A stretch of 64,000 nucleotides of DNA, from assembly GCA_027922465.2 (NCBI GenBank), contig BQMF02000058.1, forward strand, positions 868,001 to 932,000. The letters are read 5' to 3'. The DNA is from Turritopsis dohrnii. Lineage: Eukaryota > Cnidaria > Hydrozoa > Anthoathecata > Oceaniidae. The number at the start of each line of letters is the position of its first letter. Within the stretch, counting starts at the first letter, position 1. The position numbers were made by a program, and so were the translations under genes. Positions 47,701-62,700 of this stretch are shown here, in pieces. Below the pieces are notes generated by a model. That model was not told where the DNA came from. It ran no database searches and worked only from the letters and a program-made list of their open reading frames with translations.

Positions 47701-50700
47701 TGCTGTGTTGTCAATCAAGCCAGAACACAAGCATCTGCTTTCAGAATATGTATAAGTGACTTACTTATGAATGTATATTTTTACTATCGAAATCTGTTTA
47801 TTTTTTATTTCATATTTTTTTCATTTGGGATTTAGGAAGGCTATAGCCATCCTAAATCCCAATAGATTCCAGTGGCGTAACTGAGTTAAACTTAGGACAG
47901 GTGCGTTTTTCATGTATTTGGTTTTGGAATATACAATTGTAAAGCACCATGCCAACAAATGCATAAAGCTATTTTATGCAATTTTGTTGACAAAAAGTTA
48001 ATGATTTATATAAATTTAGTAAAAAGAATATCGTATGAAAAATTGCTTGGTAAGAGAAAAGGGCAACCTAAATCCGAGGGCGGTGCGATCGCACCCAACG
48101 CACCCCACCAGTTACGGCACTGTATTCATCACATTTACAGTGTGTTTAGGAGTTCTTATTCTGATGAAATAATGTGTGTGAACATATGTTTTTGAACTAA
48201 TATGTTTAATCTGAATACCTGAGTTTAATTTTATAAATCATCATTCTAAGCCCTTATTTTTTGTTGAAAATAACTCTCTTTTTTTCCTAATTTGGAATGT
48301 AATGCATAATATTTGTTAGTAGAGATTTTAGTAGAGGTTTTTGATTGCCTTTGACAGTTATTTGCTTATATGTCTATCCCAAAGTATATTGTTAATACAG
48401 TAGTAAAATTAGGTTAGAGCGATTCTCTTTTGATCTTTTGTAAACCTGTATACAAATTTGATTGTATAATTTTGTAAGATGTTATCAAGTTACAAAAGGA
48501 ACTGTTCTTTTGAATTACATTGTTTCCTGTAATTTTATGGTACAATAGGGTAAGAGATTGGAAACTTGTCAAGCTTTTGCAAAAATAAAGATTATACATT
48601 TATTATGATGAAATTGTCTTACATATTGATGTAGTTGTTGATGTGTTGTTTCTTTCTCCTCGGACAGAATTATAAGAGAAACCTTATCATTTTGACCATG
48701 AACACCTTCATTCAATAATAAATTCAAAATAAAGTTCTTTTGTTTTATTAAATTCAATTCCACCCTGATAAGTAAGGACAACATTTTTATCTGAATATCA
48801 GAGTGACTTGGTTCATTTTGCTGGAAATTATACTATGATAATTATTTAGCGAAATGATGCATTTTTCTTATGGTTTAAAAAAATGCCGCTAATTTGTTGT
48901 GGCTTCATTTTTTGTTTTTTATATTGATACATGATATTCTCTTCCTATAAATAGTTTTTTTGCATAGCTACTGATATGATTTTTAGACTTGTTGTTGCTC
49001 ACTTATTGATTATAGGAATCGGCCTAGTGTGTGTGGGGACCAAACTCTTTTAAAGCTCATGCATATACTATTACGTTTATTATCACGTATTCTGATGTCT
49101 GGCAGTATTTTATCTGAAAGACAAAAATTTGATAATAAAAGGCATCTGATATTATACAAAAGCTGTGTGTTTATTAATGAACTCAATAGAATAAAATTAA
49201 GGACTGAAGGAACAAAATTATGAGGATCTTCTTGCGAAAACTGTAAAGCGAAGACGTGAAGAAACAAGCACAGATTCAAAATAAGTTAAATGTAGCTATT
49301 AAACCTATTGAAGTAACAACGAGAAAGAAACTCTAAAAGAAAATGACTGCATGTGAACATCAGCAAATCATGCAAATTGTTTTGGAATAGTAAAAGGAAA
49401 TCGTCGATAAAAATGGCTGTGTGGTTAAAGATACATTTCTCTTATTTGTTGCATCTGTAACCCTCCCATAATATGAAGCAAGGATGAAATGAAAGTTACC
49501 CGTCTTTACTAAGGATTATTTAGAAACGATACTCTTTTTAAAAGAGTTTCAACTCAGAGATTTAAGCCTGCGTTTAAACAGGAGCTGCTTTGTCTGGTGC
49601 GCTGATCTTCACGCCCTCTGGCGTCTTGTTTTAATTTAGTTCCCCTTTAATAGTGTGTAAATTTATGCACACAAATATCAATAACGTTATGACAGAAAAA
49701 AAGCCTATATGTTTGCCATCAACTCATCATAAAACTGGAGATTTATTTTCTGAATAATTCTACCAACGTCATTTTGGAGTTAAAAGTTGCCCATCAGATA
49801 CAGTATGTAAAGTTTTAAAAAGATACCTCGAAAATTTTGAAAACTGTTTTTTTGTTTAATTGTATAAATAAAAATTTTATCAAAAGTATTTTTTGTTGCT
49901 TTCCTTTTTGGAATCAAGGTTCAAACAACAGATCTAAGTAGATCATCAATTTTCAAGTCATTAAAATTAAGTAAATTTTGTACATACCCTGAAACTGTGT
50001 AAATCTGTATATCAACATCGAAATGGCTTGAAATTTTACTTTTTTCAAAAAACTTGATGAATATCTCAACAAACTCAGATTCTGCTTTCATGTTAAAAAT
50101 ATGTTTGTTGACATGGTTCCATTTTAGAAGGAAATACTTATTGGGCCATTTTAGGAAGAAATCCCTATTGGTTGGCATGGAGATATCATAAGATAATTGT
50201 GGAGAGGTTTGTAAACTTTCACTGCAATCAAGAAGACGAATATCACATTTCATGTGTTTATCCTGAAAAAGAAAAAGAAATCAGCCTGTAAAAAAGAAGA
50301 TAAGTAACATTGCATACCTTTTTCCTATAATATTTTAGGGTTTACTTTGGATTAAAAGAGTACCAATAAGATATAGTGCTTCAAAAAAGATAGATAAGTT
50401 CTAATGTCCAAAATTATTATTCAATTATTCCAAAATTTTAAAACCAAAATTTTAATTGATAATTTTTGCTCATCACAAATCCTTAATCTCAGCCCACAAT
50501 CCTAAACATAGTGGAACAGAATGGTTGCAGCGCTATCACATGGTAAGGCATAATATCTCAAAATAATATCTATAGATTTCCTTGTTGACAAGAGACAATT
50601 TCATAATAAAAAAATTCCAAAGCAATTCAAACCTTTTGTGCCCATGATATATATTTAGGAATGAAAACAGCAGCAGAGATATCATAACATTGCTCCACAT

Positions 50701-53700
50701 AGCTTTCAGGCTTTCTCTCATTGATTGTTATTTTAACACCATGAATATTCAGATCCTGTAATGTACCATACATCTTACGTCCAATCACCAACAATGACGA
50801 ACTGCTGTAAAACATGTATGTTTCATTGTAATAATTTTCGCCAAGCTTCTAAAATGGAATATAAGATGACACCTATATTTATTACTTCTTATTTTCCAAT
50901 TTTAAAAGCATAACAACTATATAATTTTATAAATTTCACCAAAGCCTGATTAAAAAGATAAAGAAATTACATGGAGAAATCTCCTTTGGATCCAAAGTAT
51001 CTTCATTGACTTTTCATAATCTTTATTCCTAAAAATGAATTGAATAATTATCAGTAACAACAACTATTTGAAATATCATTTTGCATTTTTGGTTCCTGCA
51101 TTATAGAAAAATGTCTTTTTTAAAGGGGATGCGAGGTCGCCTTTTTTAAAGGGGATGCGAGGTCTCAAAATTTGCTAAGAACTTCATCAGATATACAGAT
51201 TTGAAGATTTTAAAATTTTTACCCCACCACTGAAGCATGGAGAGATTTGTGATGTCAATCAAGGCTCTTGGAGCTTCAAGGCACTGTTAAATTTTTACCT
51301 TATTCAAAATTCAAAAGACACAAATTATCAATTTATCTACATCCTCTACAATCCCTGCTCCTCAAAAAGAAAATGAAGAATGTGCCTGTTAGCTCCATAA
51401 TATGGGAAATAAATTTGTAGTGATCATTTCCATGTTGTGTTGAACGATATATAATGTCTGAAGTGTGTTTCAGAACCAGATAACAGAAAGAGAAATCTTC
51501 ATCAGTTGTTACCGCTATCCCTACAAGATTGTCCATTCACGAGTTTTGTTATGATAGACATGTAGATGGTGAAAAGACTATTGCAATCTCTGCAATATAC
51601 TGCAAGGGAACAAGCAAAGAATTATTAGGTGACCGAAGATTTGATTCACCTGGCAAAGCTGCCAAACATTTTACATAAACATGTCAATTGCCTTTCACGG
51701 GAAATATTGCAATTTTGACTGTGCAGACAAAGAAAGGTTCAAGTCTGTTGGAACTGAAGGAGCTTTAAAATTGCTTGGAGTAGCAATAGACAGAAATATG
51801 CAAATACCAAAATGTATTAAGCAGAATGTTCACATTGGGGAAGGCTGTGACATTCAGATAATCTTCTTTTGCTTTTTTGTAGGCAACTAATACATTAGTA
51901 AATACATAAAGTCAGACACTAAAAGGAATCACTAAAGAACTTATTATCTTTTGATTACAAAGGTCAGTGGATATGTCTTTTTCCCACCACATACTCATGT
52001 TTGATGAACATGTATTTCTGTTGTTGAAATAATAAAAGAACATTTACAGGGTTGCCAGTAAGATTTTATCACCTAAATCCAGGTTTTCAGGTCAATTTTT
52101 ACCCTTTTTCCAGGTTTTTAGGCATTGTTCCAGGTCATATATTTTATTTATATATTAGATCTTTGCCTATATATACTATAAATACATAAATATAAACCAA
52201 TAGGATTAAAAACTACAGCACCTACAATAACAAGAGTAACCAATTGAAAAACAATAAAACTTATCCATGTAAACGCAAAGAAACATGAAAAATGTGTTTA
52301 AATATTATGTAATTGAAACTTTTTAGCTAGAAGTGTCTGTCCAATGATTGCAAATTTCTTTACGAAGCCTTGGTCAATAAAGGGTTAACAAAATACATGT
52401 GAATAAAAATTGATTACAGTTTACATGTAGTTGTAAAAAGACAAAAAAGACAAAAATCATTTCCTATGTAAGGTATGGTATAACTTTTATACAAAGCAAT
52501 TAGTATGCAAGATCACTCTCAAAACAAACATTCTTCCTAGAAATCGAGAAACTATTGGGTACTTATAATACCCTTAACAAATCTACATCATTCTGGATCT
52601 AACATATTAACAATATGAGACTTGTAATGGTGATGAAATTACCTACAGAGTGAATTAATCAAAAGATATGATGTATTATCTTTTTGTATTATTGACATAT
52701 TAATATTTTCCGATTTTGATTTAAAAGGAAAGTTCCAGCTCAAAAAAATAATTTTCCAGGTTTTCACAAAAATCTCCCTAATTTTCCAGGTTTCCCAGAT
52801 CACATACTGACATTCCAGGCTTTTCCAGGCTTTTCCAGGTCCGCTGGCAACCCTGATTTATCTACATGATTTTTGTCAAGGCAATTCCATTACTTCGGAA
52901 ATAAAGGATGTTCAAGTGAAGAAATAATAACAATGAAAATAATCTGATCATAAAAAAACTAAATCTAATCTACTTGAGTCAATTGTTTCATCATCTGAGT
53001 TACTTGTGGGTCATTCCATATAATTGTGGGACAGTCTGACACCCACCATCTCCAATTTCAATGAATCTTTGAAGTTGAATCTCCTGATTACCTTGGAATG
53101 CCAAGTCATTTTTTTGCATACATATGCCTTAATTTCTGCTATGAACACATGGGAAATTTCAAGTTTTTCCAAGTTTAGCAACTCTTGGAAATCGGGTATA
53201 TGTGAAGGTACTACCTTATCTTGTGAAAAAATAAATCATGCTCAAAATGACTTGTTTCCTCTCAGAAATCCCTATTTTTGACTACATTTTTGAATTTCTT
53301 GACCTTTAAAACTTTCAAATACCAGATTTCATGAGGATTCATTGAGAAGATTAGAAGATATAGAGTTTTAAAGTATGATAGAAAATTCAAAATGGCCGCC
53401 ATTAGCTGAAAATTGGTTGCTTTTATCAAAACTTTGACATGCATTTATTCTAGAACCGCTTAACATTTTGCCTCCAAACTTGGCACTCTTTCTTTTCTCA
53501 ATGGTATAAACATCTCCACCAAGTTTCATTGAAATTGGAGATGGTGGGTATCAGACTGTCCAACAATTATATGGAATGACCCTTGTGTATTTAGTGTTGT
53601 CTGAGTTCTGAGGGACTTTGTTGTCATCCAGTATCATGCTCATACATTCCAACAATTTCATTTTTCAAAACAATCACTTCACTCTTCTTCTCCGCCATAA

Positions 53701-56700
53701 TAAGAATGAGATGATAGTGAGTGATAGTGAGTCAGAGATTGCCCTTTGATTATGAGCAATAGTTACACAGAGCCATTTTGTACATCACAAAATTCAGAAA
53801 CCATGGCAACATTGCAAAAACTTTAAAGGCCAGTTCTTTTTCTTTGGAGTTAAAATCAAATGTAAAAATTACATGTGATCCTATTTTCTAACCTGATCAA
53901 ATAAGGAAATGATAAATGTTTTGACCTCACATCCCCTTTAAAGCTAGTGTGGGCATAAACAGTACCTAAGATTGACGATGGGATTTATTTTGAAATAGTG
54001 CTGCAATTTCTATTATTACAGACAGAACAGTAAAAAATAATAGAGTAGAGAAAGAGCAAAAATGGAACCCAACACTTGCATCACCTAATAACACACGACC
54101 ATTAAATTGACCAAAACCAGAAACAAAGAAAACTATAAAATAAAATTTACCTATCATAATACAAAAATGCAGCATTAAGTATCTTGGAAAAATCATCCAC
54201 TACATTATGGTGGTCATTTTTTGACTGTAGAAACTGCATTAAGTCTGCCTTATTGACAATAATATCTTCCATCTGTTCTACAATCCAATCCATGCAGACA
54301 CAAAGAACCTAGTGAAACAAACACTGATAATAAGACTAAGCTAAACTGTAAATTTGTGGGACAGAGCAAAAAATTAATAAATATCTCTACTTTAACTCTG
54401 AATGTCATCTTTTTCATGATGTCGAATAGCATTCGAATATAGTTCTGAGAAAAGAGACTAGTCAATTAAAACTCACAAACCTACAATAGGGATAAAAAAT
54501 AAAAGGCAATTTTCTTAACAAAATAGAACCTTGTCAACTTGGTGTTTATTGCTAAAATCCTTTAATATCCCACATATTTTACTGTGGACTTGTAACAGTT
54601 CTGTTGAAAACTTCATTCTAAAAGTAATTTCAAATCAACAGTCAAACAGTCAAGATTTATTTTGGTTTGGTTACATTCCATTCTAATGTAGTCCTAAAAC
54701 GATATGAGAAAAGTTTACCTGTTCAACGTGGTGAGAACTACTGATAGTTTATTCATCTTTTGGTAAACTTTCTCAAACAAAAACAGTTTTTCTGGATCAG
54801 ACACCATTTTGTTGCTAATGAAGAAAATTATAACAGTATGTGAAACCACTGCTGGTAAATCAAAATGATGTTGCATATTCGAATTAGAAGGGGGCACTTA
54901 AAAGAGGGGGGCGGTTATTAAATTGTTTTGAAAATTCATACAACAAAATCATGTATTATCGATGAAGCAAAGCAACAGAATTATTTCTTGATTATAATTA
55001 CGATTGAGATCTGTCCACACTTGAATCCATTGAACAATCAATTTTAATGGAGGGCCACGCATATCTCCGAATTTTGTTGTTCTAGTATTATTCTAGTAAT
55101 TAATCCATTATCTGAGGAAAATTAGACTAGGACAGTAGCCTTAGAGTGACTGGATCTAGGCTGAGTGTAATTTGGTATTTTCTAATAACCACCTGGGGGC
55201 TGATTAGAGGGGAACGCTTATCAACAAATTCTGAATTTAGGGGGACACTTAAAAGAGGAATTACACTACCTTCAAGATCTTTTACAGTTTTTTTATTATG
55301 ATTTTAAAAGATGACAAAGATGTAAGAAATTTCCTTCCATCTTGCCCAACTTGACAAAGGTTTACTTAATTGTTCATGTTGTAGTTTTTTTTATCTAAAC
55401 AGTCCGAGACAGTCCAAATGTCCCTTGTGCAACTAAAAATTTAGAAAACTTTCACTTTGGTTGTTGACTCAGTGGGTTAATTTTGATCACTAGCAACAAC
55501 AACAACAAAAAATGTTCACCACAAGTATTACTGATCTATGTATACCTTCTTAAGATACAGACAAAGTTACCAAAAAGTTATTATTTTAATCTCCTGAATC
55601 AGACACCTAAATTTGCTAAGATACAAGGTCATATTCTAAAAGCATTTGTTACTCACATATAATGCAGATTGATGAGTTTATTCTTCTGAACATAGGCTTT
55701 CAGAAAACATACTGTTGTATTGCTGTATGGTGTTTCAATTGTCAATCGTAGATTTACTTTAAAAGATAAAAGTTCGAATTCAGGTTAACATAAAACAATC
55801 CAACCTAATACTTTTCTGACAAATGTGCTTAAAAGCAAACATAAAGTTACTTTTCCCTGTCAGATATTAAACTAAGTACCTTAGTTCCCTTAATTTTCGC
55901 GCCCTATTTATTTTCGCACCTTCCAATTTTCACTCCTCAAATTTTCGCACACCCTCTCATAATGGTCTTTCACGCACCTTTTTATTTTCGCGCACCAACT
56001 ATTTTAATAATTTTTTGAATTACTTTTCTATGAAGAAAAATGAAAAATTCTACTTAAGATTGAAGGGAGGAAATAAGAAAACTCAATTATTTTTGTTGAC
56101 GCTGTATTTTTTTAAGAAAAAAATAACAAATACTAGTTAAAAATGTTGCACACAATATTGGCCATCCCCTATTCCATCTGAAGGTTTATAGTGAAGAAAG
56201 GAAATTCCACAAATGAGATATTTCAAAAAATCTAAGATTTTCTACGAAGCTATTACATAGAGCCCAACAAAATCATCGCTAAAAAACAGAATGAAGAAAT
56301 CAATTTTGATGTTGAGTGTGTTCCAGAATCGGAAATTGATGAAGCAAATTCATCAGCACAAAATTACAAAGATATAGCATAACAAGAAGCAGTAATACCG
56401 GAGACGCAGACACAGGTCATTCGGGAGACTCAAGATGTCAGAAATACGCAAATAATTCCAGAGACACAAATAGATATTATAATTCTTGACTGAAACGAAA
56501 TATACCTTATCAGGGATAATTTCGCCGGGGAAAAGTGACGAAATATTTGCTTCATGACGAAAATTTTCCCTGACGAAAAGTTTTGAAAAAGTGAAATTTA
56601 TTTTCCCTGACGGAAAGTTTTGAAAAAGTGAAATTTACGAGAAAGTATTATTAAAATTTTGCAAAATGATGTAATTTTCCCAGACGAAAAATTTTCCCCG

Positions 56701-59700
56701 ACGTAAATTATCCCCGATTAGGTATGGATCCTTTTACAACATGAAAAAGATATGAAATAAAAAGTGGCGTCCAAGTGCGCGAAAAAATATGCCCATTTTT
56801 TCGCGCCCTTTTTATTTTCGCATGGTCCGAGTGCGCGAAAGTAAATAGTGCTCGAAAATTAAGGGAATTAAGGTATATAATTCCAAAATGTCGAAAAAGA
56901 CAAATAACTGTTAATTGTCAGCATGTATGCTGGGTTGTCATTCACTGCAATTTCGAGTTGAGGTTTTGTCAGTTCGTATTCATTTTTCGAAATTTTTATG
57001 AAAATAAGAAAAAATCTTGTGAAGGATGTATTTTTCTGATTGATACAATCCACCAAGCATTCTATAATAATGTGCCTATAAAAATGTACTTACTATGAAA
57101 CCGGGTACCATAGTGAGGAAGAACAAATGAGAGCATGTATTCTTTTGTAGTCAAAACAAAGTCAAACGAACCAGTAATGGGATTTTGTGTTTGTAATGTG
57201 AAAGTCAATGGGTACTGCAAGAACAGAAGATGAAGTGTTACTGAAAATGAACCACAGAGGAACAGGAGATAAATTTTATTAACAGGAGATAAATCTCTCA
57301 TGAGAAGATAAAAATGACATAAAAATGACAGGCTACTTCAGTCACATTATTAACAGCAAATTCATTTTCGATATGAATAATACCATATTATAAACACCTT
57401 TCTCACCTTTCCTTTTAAATTGCGGCATGTGATTTCAAACACACCAGTCACCTCTTCTAACTTCATGTCACTAACAAATTCACAATTATCATAAGTAGGA
57501 ATTGGAAAAGTGTTGAACCGAAACCATGCCATTCCAACAGGTTGCTTCTTTTTATCCTTCACTTCAAGAGTGACCATATACATATGTTGTGGCAATAATG
57601 TGTGCTGTTGAAGTACTAATATTCGATGATTTTTACCATATAGGTAATTAGGATCAGCAATATCAGTGTCTCTGTAGTTAATAGTAAGTTCTTCTAAAAA
57701 ATTTCTTATCTTGCCAAAACGACCCTCTGAATATTTAATTTCTCGCTGTTTCTCAATTTTTGGAGGCACATGATGGAACGTTGGTGAAGGAATCTTTCCT
57801 AATGAGAATCTATTATCTTGCTTTTTATTGTTTTTTACAATTGTTTCATTGATTTTTGATTTCAGCCTGCTTACATTCCCAATGTAATAACTACAACCTT
57901 CTTCACTAATCCTATGACAATCTGCTTGCCTTTCAGATGCATTGAAAATGCAGGTCGGTTTATCATCTAAGCTTGGAAGATAACTTGGCATTGAATATCC
58001 ATAGCTCCACTTAATGTCTTCATAAAATTTTGATGGATTGACAGGCAAAGTAGTGTTCATACATTTCCCATGTGTCCTTTCCAAAATAGATAACGAACGT
58101 TTCTCTTTGTAAATTTTCCAAATAAACACCAGATCTTCATGAATTGGTATATTGCTTACAAATATAGCTTTATCTGCTGCAGATGTTCTTGCTTGGACAC
58201 AAGAATTGCAAAAAATGTGAACCCTAAAATCAAAATTTCAGAAACAATCTTAAACTAGTCATCAGAAAAGAGGTTAGCACAACTTCATATCAATCAAACT
58301 TCATAACAATCAAACTTCATAACAATCAAACTTACAAATAAATCAGAAAGAGACTTACAATTTTCTTAGAGTTTCCTTGAACTGAATTTCAACTGATGCA
58401 TTAACAGTTCTATATCCTGCCTTTGAAATCTTTAACACAAACAAATATTTTTTGGTGTATCGTAACTCGTCAATTAGAATTGAAAGCATGGGCTGACTCA
58501 TATCTTTTTTTACTCCCTCTTTGAAGCAACTGCTTTTAAGGTTGTTTGGATCAACATAGCAATTCCAATCATATCTAAAATGGGTATAGTTAAACTTAAA
58601 GACTGCAACGCGAGTCTTAATCCCTTATTTAAAAAAATCTGTTCAAAAGTGATGCAATCTAAATACCACAGGCATAAAAGTATTAGTAAATTTAATTCAT
58701 AATTTGAAATTCAAAACAATGATTTACTTGAGGTGAGCTTTCATTTTAGGGTAATCAATATCATGTGAGTTACTTCCGTTCAGAGTGATAGGCAATACAT
58801 GTGAACGGTTACCAATGAGTATTCGACCACTTATATCCATGCTTGTGCCATTATGTATAACTGCTTTCAAACCACTCTTTTTTATTCTTATTGTTCCTGT
58901 TATATTGTGAATCACTTGTTCATTGACAGTTACCTAAATAGATTGTATTACAAAAAGGCCAATGAAATTCAAAGATGGTTCTAAAATGGTTCACTCAATC
59001 AATCTTATCTGGAATAACAATGCAAACATTTCACACTTTCTAGCCAAAGATTAATTAATGTATACATGTGTTAGTGGAAGATTAGGTCTTTCTTTAGACC
59101 CAACCCAGTCTTTGAAAGTTTCAATTATCAAGTTACTGTAATATAAAAACTATCCTCAAAAGCCAAGTAACAGACATAACTTTGCTAGCCTTGTATATCA
59201 TTACATTGAAACAGTGATTTTGGAGGAAAGATGACGATGAACATTACATTTAAAGTGTTGAAGATTACAATGAGAAGGAAAAACAGACTGGGGTAAAGAA
59301 TTCCAGAGAGTGGAGAAGCGAGGGATGAAACTTTGTTGGTAAAAATTTTTTGATGATTTTGGGATGCTGACAGTGTGATCATGGCAATTAGATGAATATC
59401 TTGTGTTTCACTTGAAAGTTCTTAATGCAGGGATGAGAGAAGAGAGCTCAGTTGAACATTTTCCATAAAAGTATTTATAAAAGAGGCAAAAAGACGCCAC
59501 AGATCTGCGATGGGAGAGTGTGTCAAGTTTACTTGCAAGTTCATCACCAACAGCATTACAGATTCTTTTCTGGATACGATCTAAAAGATTTAGAGAATCA
59601 AAGGGTGCACCACCCCAGATATGGCAACAATACTCAATACAAGGTCGAATAGTAGATTTATAGAGGTAAAGAATGGAATCAGGGCTGAGGTATGCTCTTG

Positions 59701-62700
59701 CACGAAGAAGGGAGCCCACCTTCATCGAGGCTGACTTAGCGATTGCCTAAGGAGCGCCAGGAGAAGTCCTGTGAAAAAGTGATGCCGAGGAGACGAAAGT
59801 TGTTTTCTTCCAACTGGGTGCCATTCATGGAAACTGACGGTAAAAAGGGATCTTTAGTATGATTTACAGATAGAAGTTTGGTTTTTGTGGAATTGAATGT
59901 GACCAGCCATTTCTCTCCCCACTCAACTATAGATTGCAGATCAAACTCAATTTCGCCTGCCATTTCTGCCTGGCTGAACAAATCTGATTTTGGAATACAG
60001 GAATAGATGGTTGAATCATCAGCATATATGGCAAGCTTGGAAATAATGTCATCAGGCAGATCATTGATGAAAAAAAGAAAAAGGGTTGGCCCAAGGACAG
60101 AACCTTGGGGAACTCCTGCATTGATGGAATGTGTCGATGATGATTGCCCGTCTAAAACAACCTTAAGCCTACGATTACCAAGGAAGGAACGAATGATCTC
60201 AAAAGACCAGATTATGAAGGAAAGTCTAGGAAAACATTTTCAAAAACATAACTATTCTTACAATAAAGTTGAATGAGAATTCTCCAAGACCAAATGCAGT
60301 TGCAGGAATGACAAAGTTAGAAATATTCCTTCTGAGAACGACTTTGTTTTCCATATTCTATAACAAAGACCAAACAAATACACTGAAATGAAAATTATGA
60401 AATAAAAAACTTTCATGTGAATTTCATAACCTACCATTATTCTCCATGCAAACGTGATATTATCAAACACAGAACAATTTATGTTGATTGTTGGCCAAAA
60501 AAATATGTCATCAGAGAGTGAATATTCCTGTTTTGAAAGAATTTTAAGATGTTTCAATTTTCATCAAAAAAATATCAGAATATTTCAAAATAAGTGGCAG
60601 ATTTAATTCCATGTAATTAACCTTTGAAATGTATATTATAGGGTACCAGCTGCAGCAATAATTTCTAATACAGGATCTTGATAACTTATTCACTTGAAAA
60701 ACACTGTGGCAGATTTGGACATCTTATTTTCATTTTATCAAAAACATACCACATTTCCTCAAACATATAAAATTTTCATGTTTTCAGGTGTTGTGCTTAT
60801 TAGAGAGCAGTGCTAATAAGGGCAGCACGAAAACACATTACATTGAGCTTTAAGTTTATTAGAAATACCATAAGTAAAGTAAAAGAAACAACAATTTAAT
60901 TTCTTCAAAGAAGAACTTGGTAAGTTATAACTTAAAATAAGAAAAAGGAAGGAGTGGTAAAATTCAAAGAAAATTTTTCTATAGCAACTAAAATATGGGT
61001 AAAACTTTATGAACTTGACAATTCTTGGACACAGTTTGTTCATTTGTAATGATGACATTGCTTTCTGCTCTTACTCACACAAAAGTGACAAACCTTTATC
61101 AAATTTTTGTTCCATGACCAGTATACACGCACATTGCAAGGTTTGGGAAATAAAACAACAAGTTTCTTGACTACCATATATGAAACAATATTTGATGCGT
61201 TGATAGTGACATAGTATTTGCAAACTCTATGAAAATAAGTTTTTTTAAAGTTAGTTTGCACCCAATGAATTGACTACAACAAAAAAGTTAATCATTCCTA
61301 ACACAACTGACTGAAAATCTATAATCAGTAAAGAAATCTTACTTAGCACATTTTTTGGGATCATCTAATTTGAAGTTATGAGTCAACTGCATATTCTTTG
61401 TTTCGTGAGTAATACCATCATCAAAATGCCATGAAACCTTCAGATCGTATCTTTGGTCGAAATAAATCGCACTATATTCCAAATCACTAATATCACCAAT
61501 AAATTTCACATTGCTTTGATTTTGGTTATAAGAATGTACTTCAAACTAAAACAAGAATACAAATTATGAAAATGACTAGAAAAAAAAGGAGGATAAATAA
61601 TTACTTATGAAGTTATCATGTTTCTATACACATCTCTACAACAAATGGCAGTTTTATTTATACTACTCAAGATTTTATGAAACATTAATAATTACTCATA
61701 CAGTTATCTAAAAACCGGTTAAAATCATGACAGGATCCTACAAAATCTTGTAAAATCCTACAAGATCCTGCAAGATCCTGACAGGAACAGGATTCTAGCA
61801 GGATCCTACCAAAAGAATCATTTGCAGGACTATCTTACAGGATCTTACTAGGATCCTGCCAGGATTGAGTTAAGATCTTGTCAGGATCTTCATAGGATCA
61901 TATTAAGACCCTGACAGGATTCCCTCAGTGAGTAACAATATACAAGTGAGAAAAATGTATACAATTATTTAAAATACAACTCATAATATGTCTTACTCGC
62001 TGGATCTTCTTTAAGATACATAAATCTGTTTCAGCTTTCCCTTCTGAAAGCTTCCCATAAATTTGGACACTACATTTGGCTCTAAAAATTAAATAAATCT
62101 CTACAAGCAAAACAAAAATCAAGGAAAAACCAATGGTTTGTATTGTCTGAAAGTAAAAGTATGTTGAATATACATTCCCATCAAAATACAGATTGTTCAA
62201 CTATTTTCATGATTTTTTTCTTGTCGACAGTTCCATACAGGTGGAGATTAACAGAAAGAATCTTTCTTGACACTGTCAGAATTATATACATTATGTGTTT
62301 TTGTGTGGCACTTTTTAATAAAATAATCAAAATATTTTAGTAGCTAGTCCATTTCAACCTTATGATTATTGTCCAGCAAATTATGAAGATATTATGTTTC
62401 GTGTCCTAACAAAATTCAGAAGTAATTGATAAAACATTAAATAAGTTCAAGATCTGATTCTTTGGTCACACACATAGCAAAATGAATCATAATTTTGCTT
62501 ATTAGTTGTGGCTTTGTGTATTTTTAATACTTTCTCACAGATATCTTTTTTTTTTACAAACCAAATTCATACTTTGAGGCAAATAATATTTAAAAATTGA
62601 TTTAAAAGTACAACATGCACTCTATTATAGACATTTTCAAAAATGTATTAGACAGTATAGGCATCAAGAGAGAGTGATAGCTCTTTCTGTGCCAATGAAC

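Larger units (their letters stand above)
51115..53943. mobile_element. Outer inverted-repeat element with nested insertions
   Basis: TTTAAAGGGGATGCGAGGTC occurs twice in a row at 51115-51163 and, inverted (GACCTCACATCCCCTTTAAA), at 53923-53943. Two other elements (52047-52855 and 53009-53581) lie inside, so it is an older element opened by later insertions. It sits in the intron between exons 54151-54308 and 50971-51028. Confidence 0.55.
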
